Source of the DNA: Acinetobacter suaedae | Lineage (GTDB): Bacteria; Pseudomonadota; Gammaproteobacteria; Pseudomonadales; Moraxellaceae | Direction: 5' to 3' | Assembly: GCF_008630915.1 (NCBI RefSeq) | Contig: NZ_CP043909.1 | Coordinates: 3,309,644-3,373,643, forward strand | DNA: 64,000 nucleotides | Shown: positions 30,468-40,008 of the stretch, in pieces | Layout: each line of letters begins with the position of its first letter | Position numbering within the stretch: the stretch's first letter is position 1 | Notes under the pieces: generated by a model | What the model saw: only the letters and a program-made list of their open reading frames with translations | The model's database searches: none | Told to the model about the DNA's origin: nothing | Made by a program: the position numbers and the translations under genes

Positions 30468-31538
30468 TTAACTGTGCTTATCCCAGAACTTTCTAAAGTT
30501 CCGTGCAATTTCGATGGTATTACGTCTTGCTTTCGATGAAATAGGCGTTAAGTTGATAAAGCCATGTGTTTGGTCTGGATAATCAATGTACTTCACTTTA
30601 ACGCCATTTTGTCTAAGCTTATGGCTATAAATTTCACCTTCATCATGGAGTAAATCATGTCCTGCGGTAATCACATAAGCAGGTGCAAGCTTTCTTAGAC
30701 CACCATAGGTTGGAGAAATTAATGGGTTATCTAAAGCAATATTATGTTGGGTGGCATAATACGCTGTCACATAGTCCACATCTTTACTGGTCAGTACCAA
30801 ACCTTCACCATAAGCATAAAATGATGGATGTCTACTTTTAAAATCGACCGTTGGATAAATAAGTAACTGTGCTTGAGGCGCATAGGCCTTACCTACTGAA
30901 TGCTGTGAAACAACGGTACTGATATTTCCGCCGGCACTATCCCCCGCAACTGCGATACGATTTTTATAGATTTTTAACTGACGACGATTTTGATACACCC
31001 ATGCCAAAGCATCTTCACATGATTGAATAAGTAGTTTAGGTGAGGCCTCAGGTGCAAGAGGATAATCAATACTCATGACTTGAACCTTTGCATACTTGGC
31101 AATGAGGCGACATGCTTCATCATGTGTATCTAAACCACCAACTACAAAACCACCACCATGATAGAACACGATCATTGGCAGTTTCTTATTAGGTGCCGGA
31201 TGATAATGTCTTGCGAATACTGTACCGCTTTGTAAAGGCAAACGAATATCCTCAACAGACTCAATAAATGTTGACTTATTGAGTATGGCAAGCATCTGCG
31301 CATCAAATTGGCGTCGAGATTCAATTGGATCATCACCCAGAAAACCAATGCGTCCTTGTTTAATTTGGACCGCCATCAAACATTTAGTAAATGCATCTAA
31401 ATCTGGATATTGATGTGGGTAACCTAGAATCTTAGCTAAAGACTCTTGTACAAATGTAGGTAATTTATCAAGTGCTCGTGCAGCAGGACCTTGCCCATGA
31501 TCTAAAATGGTTTGTATTTTTTGAGGTAATGCCGTCAC
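30468..31538 (-). CDS. Alpha/beta hydrolase of the HSL (hormone-sensitive lipase) esterase family
   Basis: A 356-residue esterase or lipase. The oxyanion motif HGGGFVVGG (around residue 126) and the nucleophile elbow GDSAGGN (around 199) define the bacterial HSL family; the acid and histidine are expected in GHDLLHDE and QTHGFINL near the C terminus. No signal peptide is seen, so it is probably cytoplasmic. The substrate (short-chain acyl esters or a storage lipid) is not predictable. It is preceded by an AT-rich region and is transcribed alone. Confidence 0.85.
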   Translation of the reverse strand: MTALPQKIQTILDHGQGPAARALDKLPTFVQESLAKILGYPHQYPDLDAFTKCLMAVQIKQGRIGFLGDDPIESRRQFDAQMLAILNKSTFIESVEDIRLPLQSGTVFARHYHPAPNKKLPMIVFYHGGGFVVGGLDTHDEACRLIAKYAKVQVMSIDYPLAPEASPKLLIQSCEDALAWVYQNRRQLKIYKNRIAVAGDSAGGNISTVVSQHSVGKAYAPQAQLLIYPTVDFKSRHPSFYAYGEGLVLTSKDVDYVTAYYATQHNIALDNPLISPTYGGLRKLAPAYVITAGHDLLHDEGEIYSHKLRQNGVKVKYIDYPDQTHGFINLTPISSKARRNTIEIARNFRKFWDKHS

Positions 31539-31721
31539 TTTGAGTCCCCTTTTACGCTATCCATCGTTCTTTTCCTCTCGACTATATGCTTATCCAAAGC
31601 GACAGATCAAGAATTTAAAAATATTTTGTACGCTATAGCCTTGGTTTTTAAAAGTCATTAACCATTATGCTTACCGATGATCATTATTTAGGTCAATTGA
31701 CCACTTTTCTCTGTATATAAC

Positions 31722-31760
31722 AAAAACTCAAAAGTATTGGATAATTACTTTTGAGTTTTA
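31722..31760 (-). terminator. Terminator after the 66-residue lipoprotein gene
   Basis: AAAACTCAAAAGTA pairs with TACTTTTGAGTTTT (14 bp) around a 9-base loop; T-rich on the minus-strand exit side. Confidence 0.85.
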
Positions 31761-31771
31761 TAGACACAAAT

Positions 31772-31972
31772 TTATTTACGGCCTGCTGCAGCTGAACCCG
31801 AAATATTGACACCAACTTGTCCAGGTTGAACCTGTGCCTTGACCCCGCCACCGGTTTGAACACCATGAGAACCAACACCAACATTTGTAGAGCCCGTTGC
31901 TTCTACTGAAACACACCCGACCATTGTGCTGATAGTAAGACCTAGTACTGAGATCAGAACAAATTGCTTCAT
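31772..31972 (-). CDS. Small Gly-rich lipoprotein A
   Basis: A 66-residue predicted lipoprotein with lipobox MVGC (cysteine at 20), followed by a short glycine/valine-rich mature part with alternating G-V-G-S and V-Q-T-G-G-G patterns. A second small lipoprotein with similar composition lies 290 bases upstream in the same direction. No known domain. The pair looks like a diverged tandem duplication; role unknown, possibly an outer-membrane-associated abundant lipoprotein. Confidence 0.7.
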   Translation of the reverse strand: MKQFVLISVLGLTISTMVGCVSVEATGSTNVGVGSHGVQTGGGVKAQVQPGQVGVNISGSAAAGRK

Positions 31973-32120
31973 ACATTTTCCTTCAAAATTTCGATATACA
32001 CTTTTATTTGTGTCATATCATCATTACGATTTTAAGAATGAATGTATAGGCAGGATTGATTTTTTTTAATGTCAGTTTGGCAAATTTCTTATCGCAACAA
32101 AAAATCTAGATCAAAAATAA

Positions 32121-32155
32121 AAAAACTAGAATCAATCCAATGATTCTAGTTTTTT
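32121..32155 (-). terminator. Terminator between the two small lipoprotein genes
   Basis: AAAAACTAGAATCA/TGATTCTAGTTTTT is a 14-bp perfect stem with a 6-base loop, so the two lipoprotein genes form separate transcripts. Confidence 0.8.
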
Positions 32156-32259
32156 CAATTCATTCAGCTCACTTAACACTTCATATATAGCAGTATATGG
32201 TTCAATAAATCTATTGGCATCAATATGATAATCGATTGTGTTAAGGTGTAGCCTATAAA

Positions 32260-32490
32260 TTACTGAGCTGAAGCTTCAGCATCTACTGCGCCAGATACAT
32301 CTGCTGATGCACCGCTATGATCAACACCCATAGATGTATTCGCTTGAATATCAACGCCGCCTTGAACACCAGCTGGACTTGCACTTGTTTGTGCTGAACC
32401 TGATGCTTCTAAACCACCTTGAGTTGAACAACCTACTGCTGTTAATGCAACACCTGATACAACCATAGAGATCAATGCTAACTTTTTCAT
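32260..32490 (-). CDS. Small Ala/Ser/Gly-rich lipoprotein B
   Basis: A 76-residue predicted lipoprotein (lipobox AVGC near residue 21) with a low-complexity mature part rich in Ala, Ser, Gly and Asp. The start at 32490 has a GAAAGGAAA site; the longer frame adds 20 residues that would bury the signal peptide. It resembles the 66-residue lipoprotein downstream in size, lipobox and the V-Q-x-G-G motif. No known domain; function unknown. Confidence 0.72.
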   Translation of the reverse strand: MKKLALISMVVSGVALTAVGCSTQGGLEASGSAQTSASPAGVQGGVDIQANTSMGVDHSGASADVSGAVDAEASAQ

Positions 32491-32832
32491 TGCGTATTTC
32501 CTTTCATTATGACAAAAAGCAAAGTTGTCTTTGCGTTGCCTATGATTCACAATTTTTTCCTTGGACGTGATGAGGATTAGTTGCAGTTTGTTATTTATAC
32601 AGGAGATTTTTGCAATTTTTATTAAATCAATTCACTTTATAATTCACGCTCCTCTCGACTCAAACTAAAGAGACAAATAACTATTAATTTAACAACTTAA
32701 TGTAATCCTCTTCATTTTTTAAAGACTAATAATCTCATCAACTTATATTTTTATAATTCATATAAACACTGCACAATCATCTTATAAGATTACAATTGCG
32801 TAATTTTGATTAAAAATAAATGTAGAACAAAT
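32491..32832. other. AT-rich intergenic region upstream of lipoprotein B
   Basis: About 340 bases with no gene-like frame. It must hold the promoter for lipoprotein B, but I see no convincing -35/-10 pair. Confidence 0.4.
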
Positions 32833-32859
32833 AAAAAACCGTGGGAAGCCACGGTTTTT
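32833..32859 (-). terminator. Terminator after the MBL-fold gene
   Basis: AAAAACCGTGG/CCACGGTTTTT with a GAAG loop, next to the stop of the leftward gene. Confidence 0.9.
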
Positions 32860-32878
32860 ACTTATATTTGCTGCTGGA

Positions 32879-33733
32879 TTATGGCCACTGCATTTCACTT
32901 TTAACCACTTTAGCACCCAACTCAAGACTACTTGACTCACCTAAGAGCGGATACTGTTTTTGCATCATTTGGATTAACTCAGCCGAGTTCTTCGTCACCT
33001 TAACCGCCTTCTCATATTGTTTTAGATAATCGATTGAAAAATTAACCGCATCTAAACCTTCAGCTGCACCTGCCTTCATATGTGCAGGCACAACCACTTG
33101 AGGATTTAACGCTTTAATATTTTCCAAAACTTGTACGACTTCATTACGATCTTTTGTAGTTGGTGTATCTGCCATCCATAAATGAATACCAGAAGATACA
33201 GGAATCCCACCAACAACAGCTTTAGCACTTGGAATCCATAAATAGGTCAGCTCTTTTTTACCCTTAATTTCGATGTTCTCGTTTTCGATTTTTAAAGTTT
33301 TAGCCGTATAAGGCTGCGGAACAATAATTTTGCTCGGCGCATTGGCTCCCATCTTTGGTCCCCAATACGCTACTTTTAGTGCTTGCGTATCTTGGATATG
33401 CTTAACGGTTTCAGGTGTTGCAATAATCTGAACATTTGGGAAATATTGCTTAAAGACATCTAAACCAAAGTAAAAATCTGGATCACCATAACTCACAAAA
33501 ATCGTTTTTAAGGTTTTACCACTATCCAGAATATCTGCAGCAATTCGTAAAGCTTCTGATTTAGAAAATTGCGCATTGACCAATAACATTTCTTTATCAC
33601 CTTCAATCAAGGTTGAAGTTACGCCAAAGTGTTCAGGTTTTGCTAAGAAATTTTGGATTTTTAAATCTTGCGCAAAGCTCGTTGAGGTTACAGCCAACGC
33701 TGTCAGTGTTAATACATAAGGTTTAAAATTCAT
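32879..33733 (-). CDS. Exported metallo-beta-lactamase-fold protein with altered zinc site
   Basis: A 284-residue protein with a signal peptide (residues 1-21, SFA-Q cleavage), so periplasmic. The fold is recognisable from the LLVNAQFSKSEA strand, the TIFVSYGDPDFYFGLDVF segment and VVVPAHMKAG. The zinc motif usually reads S-H-x-D-x-D-H or H-x-H-x-D-H; here residues 81-87 are SYGDPDF, replacing two histidines by Tyr and Phe. His218 in PAHM remains. It may therefore be catalytically changed or inactive. Divergent from a LysR gene, with a clear operator between them, which suggests the LysR protein controls it. Confidence 0.78.
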   Translation of the reverse strand: MNFKPYVLTLTALAVTSTSFAQDLKIQNFLAKPEHFGVTSTLIEGDKEMLLVNAQFSKSEALRIAADILDSGKTLKTIFVSYGDPDFYFGLDVFKQYFPNVQIIATPETVKHIQDTQALKVAYWGPKMGANAPSKIIVPQPYTAKTLKIENENIEIKGKKELTYLWIPSAKAVVGGIPVSSGIHLWMADTPTTKDRNEVVQVLENIKALNPQVVVPAHMKAGAAEGLDAVNFSIDYLKQYEKAVKVTKNSAELIQMMQKQYPLLGESSSLELGAKVVKSEMQWP

Positions 33734-33809
33734 TTATATGTCTCCTATCTGATAAGAAGCACTTTAAGTTGCAATTATTGCCAAATAAACACCCTAAATT
33801 AAGATAAAA

Positions 33810-33828
33810 TGTTGCATATCTTGCAACA
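33810..33828. promoter_or_regulatory. LysR-type operator between the MBL-fold gene and its regulator
   Basis: TGTTGCA-TATCT-TGCAACA is a perfect 7-bp inverted repeat with a 5-base centre, in the divergent intergenic region and 12 bases before the regulator start. Its T-N11-A core fits the LysR binding pattern. Confidence 0.7.
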
Positions 33829-33840
33829 ATGATAATAAAC

Positions 33841-34734
33841 ATGGATACATTAAAAGCCATCCAAGTCTTTGTGTGTATTGCTCATCAAGGTAATCTGAGT
33901 AAAGCAGCAGAACATTTGAACTACTCAAAAGCCATGGTCTCTCGCTATTTAGAGCACCTTGAAGCCACATTTTCAACGCGACTGTTTCAACGTAATACAC
34001 GTAAAGTTTCACTTACACCAGCGGGCGAAAAAGCATTGGTCTATTGTGAAAATATTTTGCAACAGCAACAGCTTTTAGAAGGTTTAGCCGCCCCTGAACA
34101 ACATAGCGGTACAATTCGTTTTACTTGCGGTTTGTTTTTATTTCAGCTTGGTGTGAATGAATGTATCAAACAATTCAAAAAGCGATATCCACAAATTCAC
34201 TTTGATGTATACCTGACAGAAAATACCGTTGATTTGATGGATGCTCAGGTCGATCTTGCCTTACGAATCACCCAAAAAGTGGCAGAGGGTTTAATTGCCC
34301 GACCTGTCTGTCAGATTGAATCGATCTTTTGCGCGCATCCACATTATTTACAAGATCACACTCCCCTGTCTCACCCAAGCCAACTGATTCAGCATGAATG
34401 TATTGCCCATCATACCCATAATCAGTACTGGACTTTGTTTGATACAGATCAGCAACCACAGAACTACCCGTTAAATGTTACGTTTAAAAGCAATGATGTG
34501 ATTGCGCTTTATCAAATGTGTCTCAAAGCAGAAGGAATTGCCATGCTTCCGACTTTACTGGTACGCCAAGATATTGCTCAACAACGCTTGCAACAGGTAT
34601 TTACAGATTTTTCAGCACCTGATCTCACCTTGTCGTTAGTCTATGCTTCTAGACAACATTTACCCAAAATCACTCAAGAATTTATTGCTTTTGTGATCGA
34701 AAATCTAAGTTTTTACTTAAATCAGCAAAATTAA
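33841..34734 (+). CDS. LysR-family transcriptional regulator
   Basis: A 297-residue regulator. The N-terminal winged HTH is VFVCIAHQGNLSKAAEHLNYSKAMVSRYLEHLE with the second part STRLFQRNTRKVSLTPAGE, typical of the CrgA/DsdC-like LysR branch. The C-terminal part is a periplasmic-binding-like effector domain. The ATG at 33841 fits the family N terminus better than the frame start four codons upstream. It is divergent from the MBL-fold gene; the inverted repeat between them probably serves both autoregulation and control of that gene. Confidence 0.88.
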   Translation: MDTLKAIQVFVCIAHQGNLSKAAEHLNYSKAMVSRYLEHLEATFSTRLFQRNTRKVSLTPAGEKALVYCENILQQQQLLEGLAAPEQHSGTIRFTCGLFLFQLGVNECIKQFKKRYPQIHFDVYLTENTVDLMDAQVDLALRITQKVAEGLIARPVCQIESIFCAHPHYLQDHTPLSHPSQLIQHECIAHHTHNQYWTLFDTDQQPQNYPLNVTFKSNDVIALYQMCLKAEGIAMLPTLLVRQDIAQQRLQQVFTDFSAPDLTLSLVYASRQHLPKITQEFIAFVIENLSFYLNQQN

Positions 34735-34893
34735 AAGATTTAAATTGACCTGAACGCTTGAATTTTGTCGTCTTGCCCATACCTCATCCGTATCTATGAA
34801 TGACCAAGATGTGACAGTTCAGGTTTAACCCGATGAGCATTCACGCCAAAAGGACTGTACATGTTTGAGAACTTTTTTAAACGGAGATCATCA

Positions 34894-35439
34894 ATGGCTA
34901 ATGAGCACAATGAGCAAGCTCAAGACATTCAAAATGAGCAACAGGCTGAACAAACTCAAGCTGAAGGTGTAGAGCAAGCAAACGAGCTTAGCGTTGAAGA
35001 TTTACAAGCGCAGATCACCAAACTTGAAGAAAGCTTGAAATTAGAAAAAGCACGTACAGCGAATGCTGTGTATGAAGCACAAAAGAGTGTAGAACGTATC
35101 CAACGTGAATCTGAAAAGCACAAAGATACTGTGCTGGAAAAATTTGCCAAAGAATTATTGGACTCTGTCGATAATCTCGAACGTGCAATTCAGGCAGCTG
35201 GTGATGAAGAAACGCCGGTACTTGAAGGTGTTAAGTTAACCTTGAAGTCACTTTTAACAACTCTCGAGAAATTTGGCGTTGTAGAAGCTGATACCAAAAA
35301 TGGTTTCAACGCAGATTTACACCAAGCTGTTGGTATTGATCCAAATGCAAAAGCGAATGAAATCGGTACCGTTTTACAAAAAGGCTATACCTTAAATGGC
35401 CGCTTATTGCGCCCTGCTATGGTTATGGTAGGTCAATAA
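34894..35439 (+). CDS. grpE: Nucleotide exchange factor GrpE
   Basis: Cochaperone that releases ADP from DnaK. From the ATG at 34894 (GGAG site upstream) it is 181 residues, with a Gln/Glu-rich N terminus, the long dimer coiled coil (about 30-110) and the C-terminal beta domain with [33 protein letters not shown] sequence, which contacts the DnaK ATPase. An earlier ATG at 34861 adds [11 protein letters not shown], also with a usable ribosome site. It precedes dnaK in the same direction with about 185 bases between, which contain a heat-shock-type promoter. Confidence 0.93.
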   Translation: MANEHNEQAQDIQNEQQAEQTQAEGVEQANELSVEDLQAQITKLEESLKLEKARTANAVYEAQKSVERIQRESEKHKDTVLEKFAKELLDSVDNLERAIQAAGDEETPVLEGVKLTLKSLLTTLEKFGVVEADTKNGFNADLHQAVGIDPNAKANEIGTVLQKGYTLNGRLLRPAMVMVGQ

Positions 35440-35513
35440 TCTGCGAGAACAGCACGTTTATTTGCTCAGAATGAAAGAATTTGAGTGTTTTTCAGTTTTT
35501 TTTCATAAAAATG

Positions 35514-35541
35514 CTTGAAAAAAAACGATTGACTCTCATAT
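35514..35541 (+). promoter_or_regulatory. Sigma-32-type promoter for dnaK
   Basis: CTTGAAA (35514-35520) and CTCATAT (35535-35541) are 14 bases apart, close to the sigma-32 pattern CTTGAA-N13/14-CCCCATnT. Confidence 0.65.
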
Positions 35542-35624
35542 CGAATAACAAGCAAATCCCCTTTTGACTCTCCCTTATCATTGGAGAAATCGGGGATTCA
35601 CAAAATTTTAGAGGAACACACCAA

Positions 35625-37568
35625 ATGGCAAAAATTATTGGTATTGACTTAGGTACTACCAACTCATGTGTTGCTGTACTTGAAGGCGATAAAGTAAAAG
35701 TAATTGAAAACGCTGAAGGCGCACGCACAACTCCATCAATCATTGCATATAAAGATGGTGAAATCTTAGTTGGTCAATCAGCTAAACGTCAGGCTGTAAC
35801 CAATCCAAAAAATACATTATTCGCAATCAAGCGTTTAATCGGTCGTCGCTACGAAGATCAAGCGGTACAAAAAGATATCGGTCTTGTACCATACAAAATC
35901 ATCAAAGCTGACAATGGCGATGCTTGGGTTGAAGTAAACGATAAAAAATTAGCACCTCAACAGATCTCTGCTGAAATCTTGAAAAAGATGAAGAAAACTG
36001 CAGAAGACTATTTAGGTGAAACAGTGACTGAAGCTGTGATCACTGTTCCTGCTTACTTTAATGATGCGCAACGTCAAGCGACAAAAGATGCAGGTAAAAT
36101 CGCGGGTCTAGATGTTAAACGTATCATTAACGAACCAACTGCTGCGGCACTTGCGTTCGGTATGGACAAAAAAGAAGGCGACCGTAAAGTTGCAGTTTAC
36201 GACTTAGGTGGTGGTACTTTTGACGTATCAATCATTGAAATCGCAGACCTTGATGGTGACCAACAAATCGAAGTGTTATCAACGAACGGTGATACTTTCC
36301 TTGGTGGTGAAGACTTTGATAACGCATTGATTGAATTCTTAGTTGAAGAATTTAAGAAAGAACAAAGTGTGAACTTGAAAAATGATCCACTTGCGTTACA
36401 ACGTTTGAAAGAAGCAGCTGAAAAAGCAAAAATCGAGCTTTCTTCATCAAATGCAACTGAAATCAACCTTCCATACATCACTGCTGATGCGACTGGTCCT
36501 AAACACTTAGTGATCAACGTAACGCGTGCAAAATTGGAAGCTTTGGTTGCTGATCTCGTTGCTCGTACGATTGAGCCATGTAAAATTGCACTTAAAGATG
36601 CAGGTCTTTCAACATCTGACATCTCTGACGTCATCTTGGTGGGCGGTCAGTCTCGTATGCCGCTTGTACAACAAAAAGTACAAGAATTCTTCGGTAAAGA
36701 GCCACGTAAAGACGTGAACCCAGACGAAGCAGTTGCAATCGGTGCGGCAATTCAAGGTGCAGTATTGTCTGGTGACAAGAATGACGTATTACTTCTTGAT
36801 GTAACACCATTAACACTTGGTATTGAAACAATGGGTGGTGTATTAACACCAATCATTGAGAAAAACACTACGATTCCTGCGAAGAAATCACAAGTGTTCT
36901 CTACAGCAGCTGACAACCAACCTGCAGTAGATATTTCAGTTTACCAAGGTGAACGTAAGATGGCTCAACAAAACAAATTGTTGGGTAACTTCCAGTTAGG
37001 CGACATCCCACCTGCTCCACGTGGTGTGCCACAAATTGAAGTATCATTTGACATCAATGCCGATGGTATTTTGAAAGTGTCTGCGAAAGACAAGAGTACT
37101 GGTAAAGAGCAATCGATTCAGATTAAAGCAAACTCAGGTTTATCTGATGCTGAAATCGAAGCGATGATTAAAGATGCTGAAGCGAATGCTGAAGAAGATC
37201 GTAAGTTCGAAGAACTAGCAAAAGCACGTAACGAAGCAGATGCTTTAGTTGCTAGCTCAAATAAAGCAGTGAAAGATCTTGGTGACAAAGTGACTGAAGA
37301 TGAAAAAACTGCAATCGCTACTGCGGTTTCTGAGCTTGAAGCAGCAACTAAAGAAAATGATGTTGAAGCAATCAAAGCAAAAACTGAAGCTTTACAAAAC
37401 ATCTTGATGCCTATCACTCAACGTGCTTATGAACAAGCACAGGGTGCTGGTGGCGCAGAAGGTTTTGATCCAAATGCATTCCAAGGTGGTGATGCTGGTC
37501 AACAACAAAAAGCGGACGATGGCGTTGTAGATGCTGAGTTCACTGAAGTAAAAGATGACAAAAAATAA
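35625..37568 (+). CDS. dnaK: Chaperone DnaK (Hsp70)
   Basis: ATP-driven cytoplasmic chaperone working with GrpE and DnaJ. The 647-residue protein opens with [16 protein letters not shown], has the phosphate-2 and adenosine motifs ([13 protein letters not shown] and [10 protein letters not shown]), the linker [16 protein letters not shown], the substrate domain, and an acidic C-terminal tail ending DDKK. dnaJ is not downstream; a terminator follows directly. Confidence 0.98.
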   Translation: MAKIIGIDLGTTNSCVAVLEGDKVKVIENAEGARTTPSIIAYKDGEILVGQSAKRQAVTNPKNTLFAIKRLIGRRYEDQAVQKDIGLVPYKIIKADNGDAWVEVNDKKLAPQQISAEILKKMKKTAEDYLGETVTEAVITVPAYFNDAQRQATKDAGKIAGLDVKRIINEPTAAALAFGMDKKEGDRKVAVYDLGGGTFDVSIIEIADLDGDQQIEVLSTNGDTFLGGEDFDNALIEFLVEEFKKEQSVNLKNDPLALQRLKEAAEKAKIELSSSNATEINLPYITADATGPKHLVINVTRAKLEALVADLVARTIEPCKIALKDAGLSTSDISDVILVGGQSRMPLVQQKVQEFFGKEPRKDVNPDEAVAIGAAIQGAVLSGDKNDVLLLDVTPLTLGIETMGGVLTPIIEKNTTIPAKKSQVFSTAADNQPAVDISVYQGERKMAQQNKLLGNFQLGDIPPAPRGVPQIEVSFDINADGILKVSAKDKSTGKEQSIQIKANSGLSDAEIEAMIKDAEANAEEDRKFEELAKARNEADALVASSNKAVKDLGDKVTEDEKTAIATAVSELEAATKENDVEAIKAKTEALQNILMPITQRAYEQAQGAGGAEGFDPNAFQGGDAGQQQKADDGVVDAEFTEVKDDKK

Positions 37569-37580
37569 TTTGTCTCTTTA

Positions 37581-37609
37581 AAAAAACCGCGCGAATGCGC
37601 GGTTTTTTT
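37581..37609 (+). terminator. Terminator after dnaK
   Basis: AAACCGCGC-GAAT-GCGCGGTTT with a following T run. Confidence 0.95.
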
Positions 37610-37614
37610 ATGCA

Positions 37615-38499
37615 TTAAACTTCTGTAGCTTGATCAAAATACAATTCACCCAAAATCGGCATAAATAATGGCTCTACTCCACAAGCTTTAATTTCGTCTA
37701 AAAACTCAGGAATATTCACACCAGGTAATAATTGTGGTGGTTGATCAATCGGCGTTACCATCGTATCCCAATGACACGGAATAATATATTTTGGCTTGAG
37801 GAGTCTTACGACATCCTTAACATAGTTTGGACGATATTTACGCCCAATGGCACATAAGCAAACAATATCTGCCTGTCTCCCCTGCAATTCTTGTTCAATA
37901 AAATCAGCTGAATCAATATGTACTACAGTCAATTTGCCTGTATTAATCCACCAATTAAACACTTGACCATGCCGTAGGTGATGAAATTTCGGTGGATAAG
38001 GTGGCGGTGTGGTCATATCACCTGGTAAAGGAACACGACCAAAAAGGGCTTTGCCATGAATCGAAGGCAACCCAACAACTTGCCATTTACCACATTCAAT
38101 AATTTCCCGTCCTTTTGTTTCAAGCATTTGCTGTTCAGACAAACCTGCCGATCGTGCATACATTAAACTCGCTCGAGCACCAATTAATCGTGCCCCTGTT
38201 TGTTTACATACTTCAGGCGCATCCAAGATATGATCATAATGTGCATGTCCAATTAACACGTCATCTGCATGTGGGATATATTGTTGAACCAATCCTGGAT
38301 CACTGAGTAAAGGTTGAGTCAATGTATGCCATAGACTAGGACGACTAATAAAAGGATCAAGTACGACTGTACGATTACGATCTGAAAGGATAAAACCCGC
38401 TGTACCTAAATATTTAATGGCTAAACTCTCAGTACTAGCTAAGGCTGGTGACATGGCTGACCATGTTATATCAGGTTTTTTGAGTAAATATTTCAGCAT
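37615..38499 (-). CDS. MBL-fold metal-dependent hydrolase (UlaG-like)
   Basis: A 294-residue cytoplasmic hydrolase of the metallo-beta-lactamase fold. The metal motif is intact: H85-A-H87-Y-D89-H90, with further ligands expected in PSIHGK and IPCHWDT. The opening AIKYLGTAGFILSD strand and the overall layout match COG2220, which includes UlaG and N-acyl-phosphatidylethanolamine phospholipase D-like enzymes. The substrate is unknown. It converges with dnaK across a short gap. Confidence 0.8.
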   Translation of the reverse strand: MLKYLLKKPDITWSAMSPALASTESLAIKYLGTAGFILSDRNRTVVLDPFISRPSLWHTLTQPLLSDPGLVQQYIPHADDVLIGHAHYDHILDAPEVCKQTGARLIGARASLMYARSAGLSEQQMLETKGREIIECGKWQVVGLPSIHGKALFGRVPLPGDMTTPPPYPPKFHHLRHGQVFNWWINTGKLTVVHIDSADFIEQELQGRQADIVCLCAIGRKYRPNYVKDVVRLLKPKYIIPCHWDTMVTPIDQPPQLLPGVNIPEFLDEIKACGVEPLFMPILGELYFDQATEV

Positions 38500-38666
38500 T
38501 TTTATTCCTTGATCTTTTTATTTATTCATTTAATTTAAGGCATTAAAGCAAAAATCAGTAATGGGATGATATCATTTTCCGATACTTGCTATTTTTTTGT
38601 TATAGTCTGAGCAGCAAGCACGATTATTTAACTCAATTGAGCGTCGTAATTTCAGAAGAAAGTAAA

Positions 38667-39578
38667 ATGGTCCGTTTGTTGTTTTTTTTAGGATTACTCC
38701 TCCTCATTTTATGGTCTGGCTATCAAAGCCATCAGCACCCTCAACTCAAATTTAACTCCCTGCTTGATCGCATGACGCATCCTTTTGATACACGCCTTCG
38801 CTATCGCATTGCAGAAGTTGATCCTCGTTTTAAACTCAGCCTAGAACAAGTACAAGAAATTAGCCAACAAGCAGCTAAAATTTGGAAAGATGGAACTGGT
38901 CGAGATTACTTTGTATATGACCCCAATGCGCAATTAGCCATTCATTTGATCTATGATGAGCGACAAATTGAAAGTGAGCAGCGTCGCACTCACTTGAACC
39001 AGCTTGAAGCAAATCAACAGCAATGGCGAAATAAAAAACAGCAACTAGATCATATTGAACAAGAACTACTCGAAACCAAACAATATCTAAACTTAAAACG
39101 TCAACAACTAGATCAGCAAATCCAACAATATAATCAAGAGAAAAGAACTGCGCATCTCAACCCGATGACAGGTGCTTATCAACAGCATCTCAAAGAAAAA
39201 CAGCAAAACTTACAGTACAATATAGAAACATTAAAACAGGAAGTGAGTGAATTTAATCAGAAAATAAGTAAATTAAATCAAAAGGTTGATGAACTTAATG
39301 CGCTTGACCAACAATTACATGATTCGGTCAAAGAATACAAACAACGATTTCAACCTCACTTATTTCATAAAGGTCTATTTAACGGGAAACAGATTATTAT
39401 CTATGAATTTGAATCCATAGATGATTTACGCTTAACTCTCGCACACGAGTTTGGCCATGCATTAGGATTACAACATACTGATGACCCCACAGCATTAATG
39501 CACCCGATCTTGAAAGAACAAAACTTTACTGACTTTCGCTTAACCCAAACAGATCGTGACCTACTGAAGGCGAGATAG
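38667..39578 (+). CDS. Metzincin/matrixin-like exported zinc protease 1 with inserted coiled coil
   Basis: About 304 residues with an N-terminal hydrophobic segment (signal or anchor, residues 4-20). The zinc motif HEFGHALGLQH (about 259-269) and a Met-turn ALMHP mark the metzincin clan. The segment YRIAEVDPRFKLSLEQV and the strand LAIHLIYDER form the N-terminal half of the fold, and QIIIYEFESIDDLRLTL leads into the zinc helix. Between these halves lies a Gln/Lys/Glu-rich coiled coil of about 150 residues, so the coil is inserted inside the protease domain. Two paralogues follow. Substrate unknown. Confidence 0.78.
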   Translation: MVRLLFFLGLLLLILWSGYQSHQHPQLKFNSLLDRMTHPFDTRLRYRIAEVDPRFKLSLEQVQEISQQAAKIWKDGTGRDYFVYDPNAQLAIHLIYDERQIESEQRRTHLNQLEANQQQWRNKKQQLDHIEQELLETKQYLNLKRQQLDQQIQQYNQEKRTAHLNPMTGAYQQHLKEKQQNLQYNIETLKQEVSEFNQKISKLNQKVDELNALDQQLHDSVKEYKQRFQPHLFHKGLFNGKQIIIYEFESIDDLRLTLAHEFGHALGLQHTDDPTALMHPILKEQNFTDFRLTQTDRDLLKAR

Positions 39579-40008
39579 ATACCATAAAATCTCGGACTGT
39601 TTTATAGAACTTGTCACAAGACTTCAACTACTTCTGATACGTTAAGATAAGCAAATATATAACTCACAGCTAAAACAACCAGCGACCTTTAATGTCACAA
39701 ATAAACAATTTTTCATCTAAATGTAAAAAGCTTTTCAGTTTTTAATTTTTTTTACAAAAGATAACAATTGGGCGTTTTTCTACATGTTTTATTGATGAAT
39801 CCGCACAATAAAAATTAATTAATTGATTTTTATAAACTTATAAAAGAAAAATTCGAAGAATTCTGGATTTTACATTCTGTATATTATTCGATCTATTATT
39901 TCCTTTCTTCTAATAAAATCACAATTTTTATTTTATTTATTAATTAGATAGCATTTTGACCAGTCTAAAAATTTACCCAAAAATAAGTTTTATTTTGGGG
40001 AAAAGACC
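39579..40008. other. AT-rich gap between protease genes 1 and 2
   Basis: About 430 bases, very AT-rich, no gene and no clear hairpin terminator. It should contain the promoter for protease 2; GGGGAA at 39997-40002 is that gene's ribosome site. Confidence 0.5.

Noticed and set aside
31776..31976. Second 66-codon frame overlapping lipoprotein A in another frame
   Set aside because: Cys/Trp/Ser-rich translation without a signal peptide; the overlapping frame has a clear lipobox and start.
38586..38666. Longer N terminus for metzincin 1
   Set aside because: The extra 27 residues precede a normal signal/anchor segment and have a poor ribosome site; the ATG at 38667 fits the paralogues.
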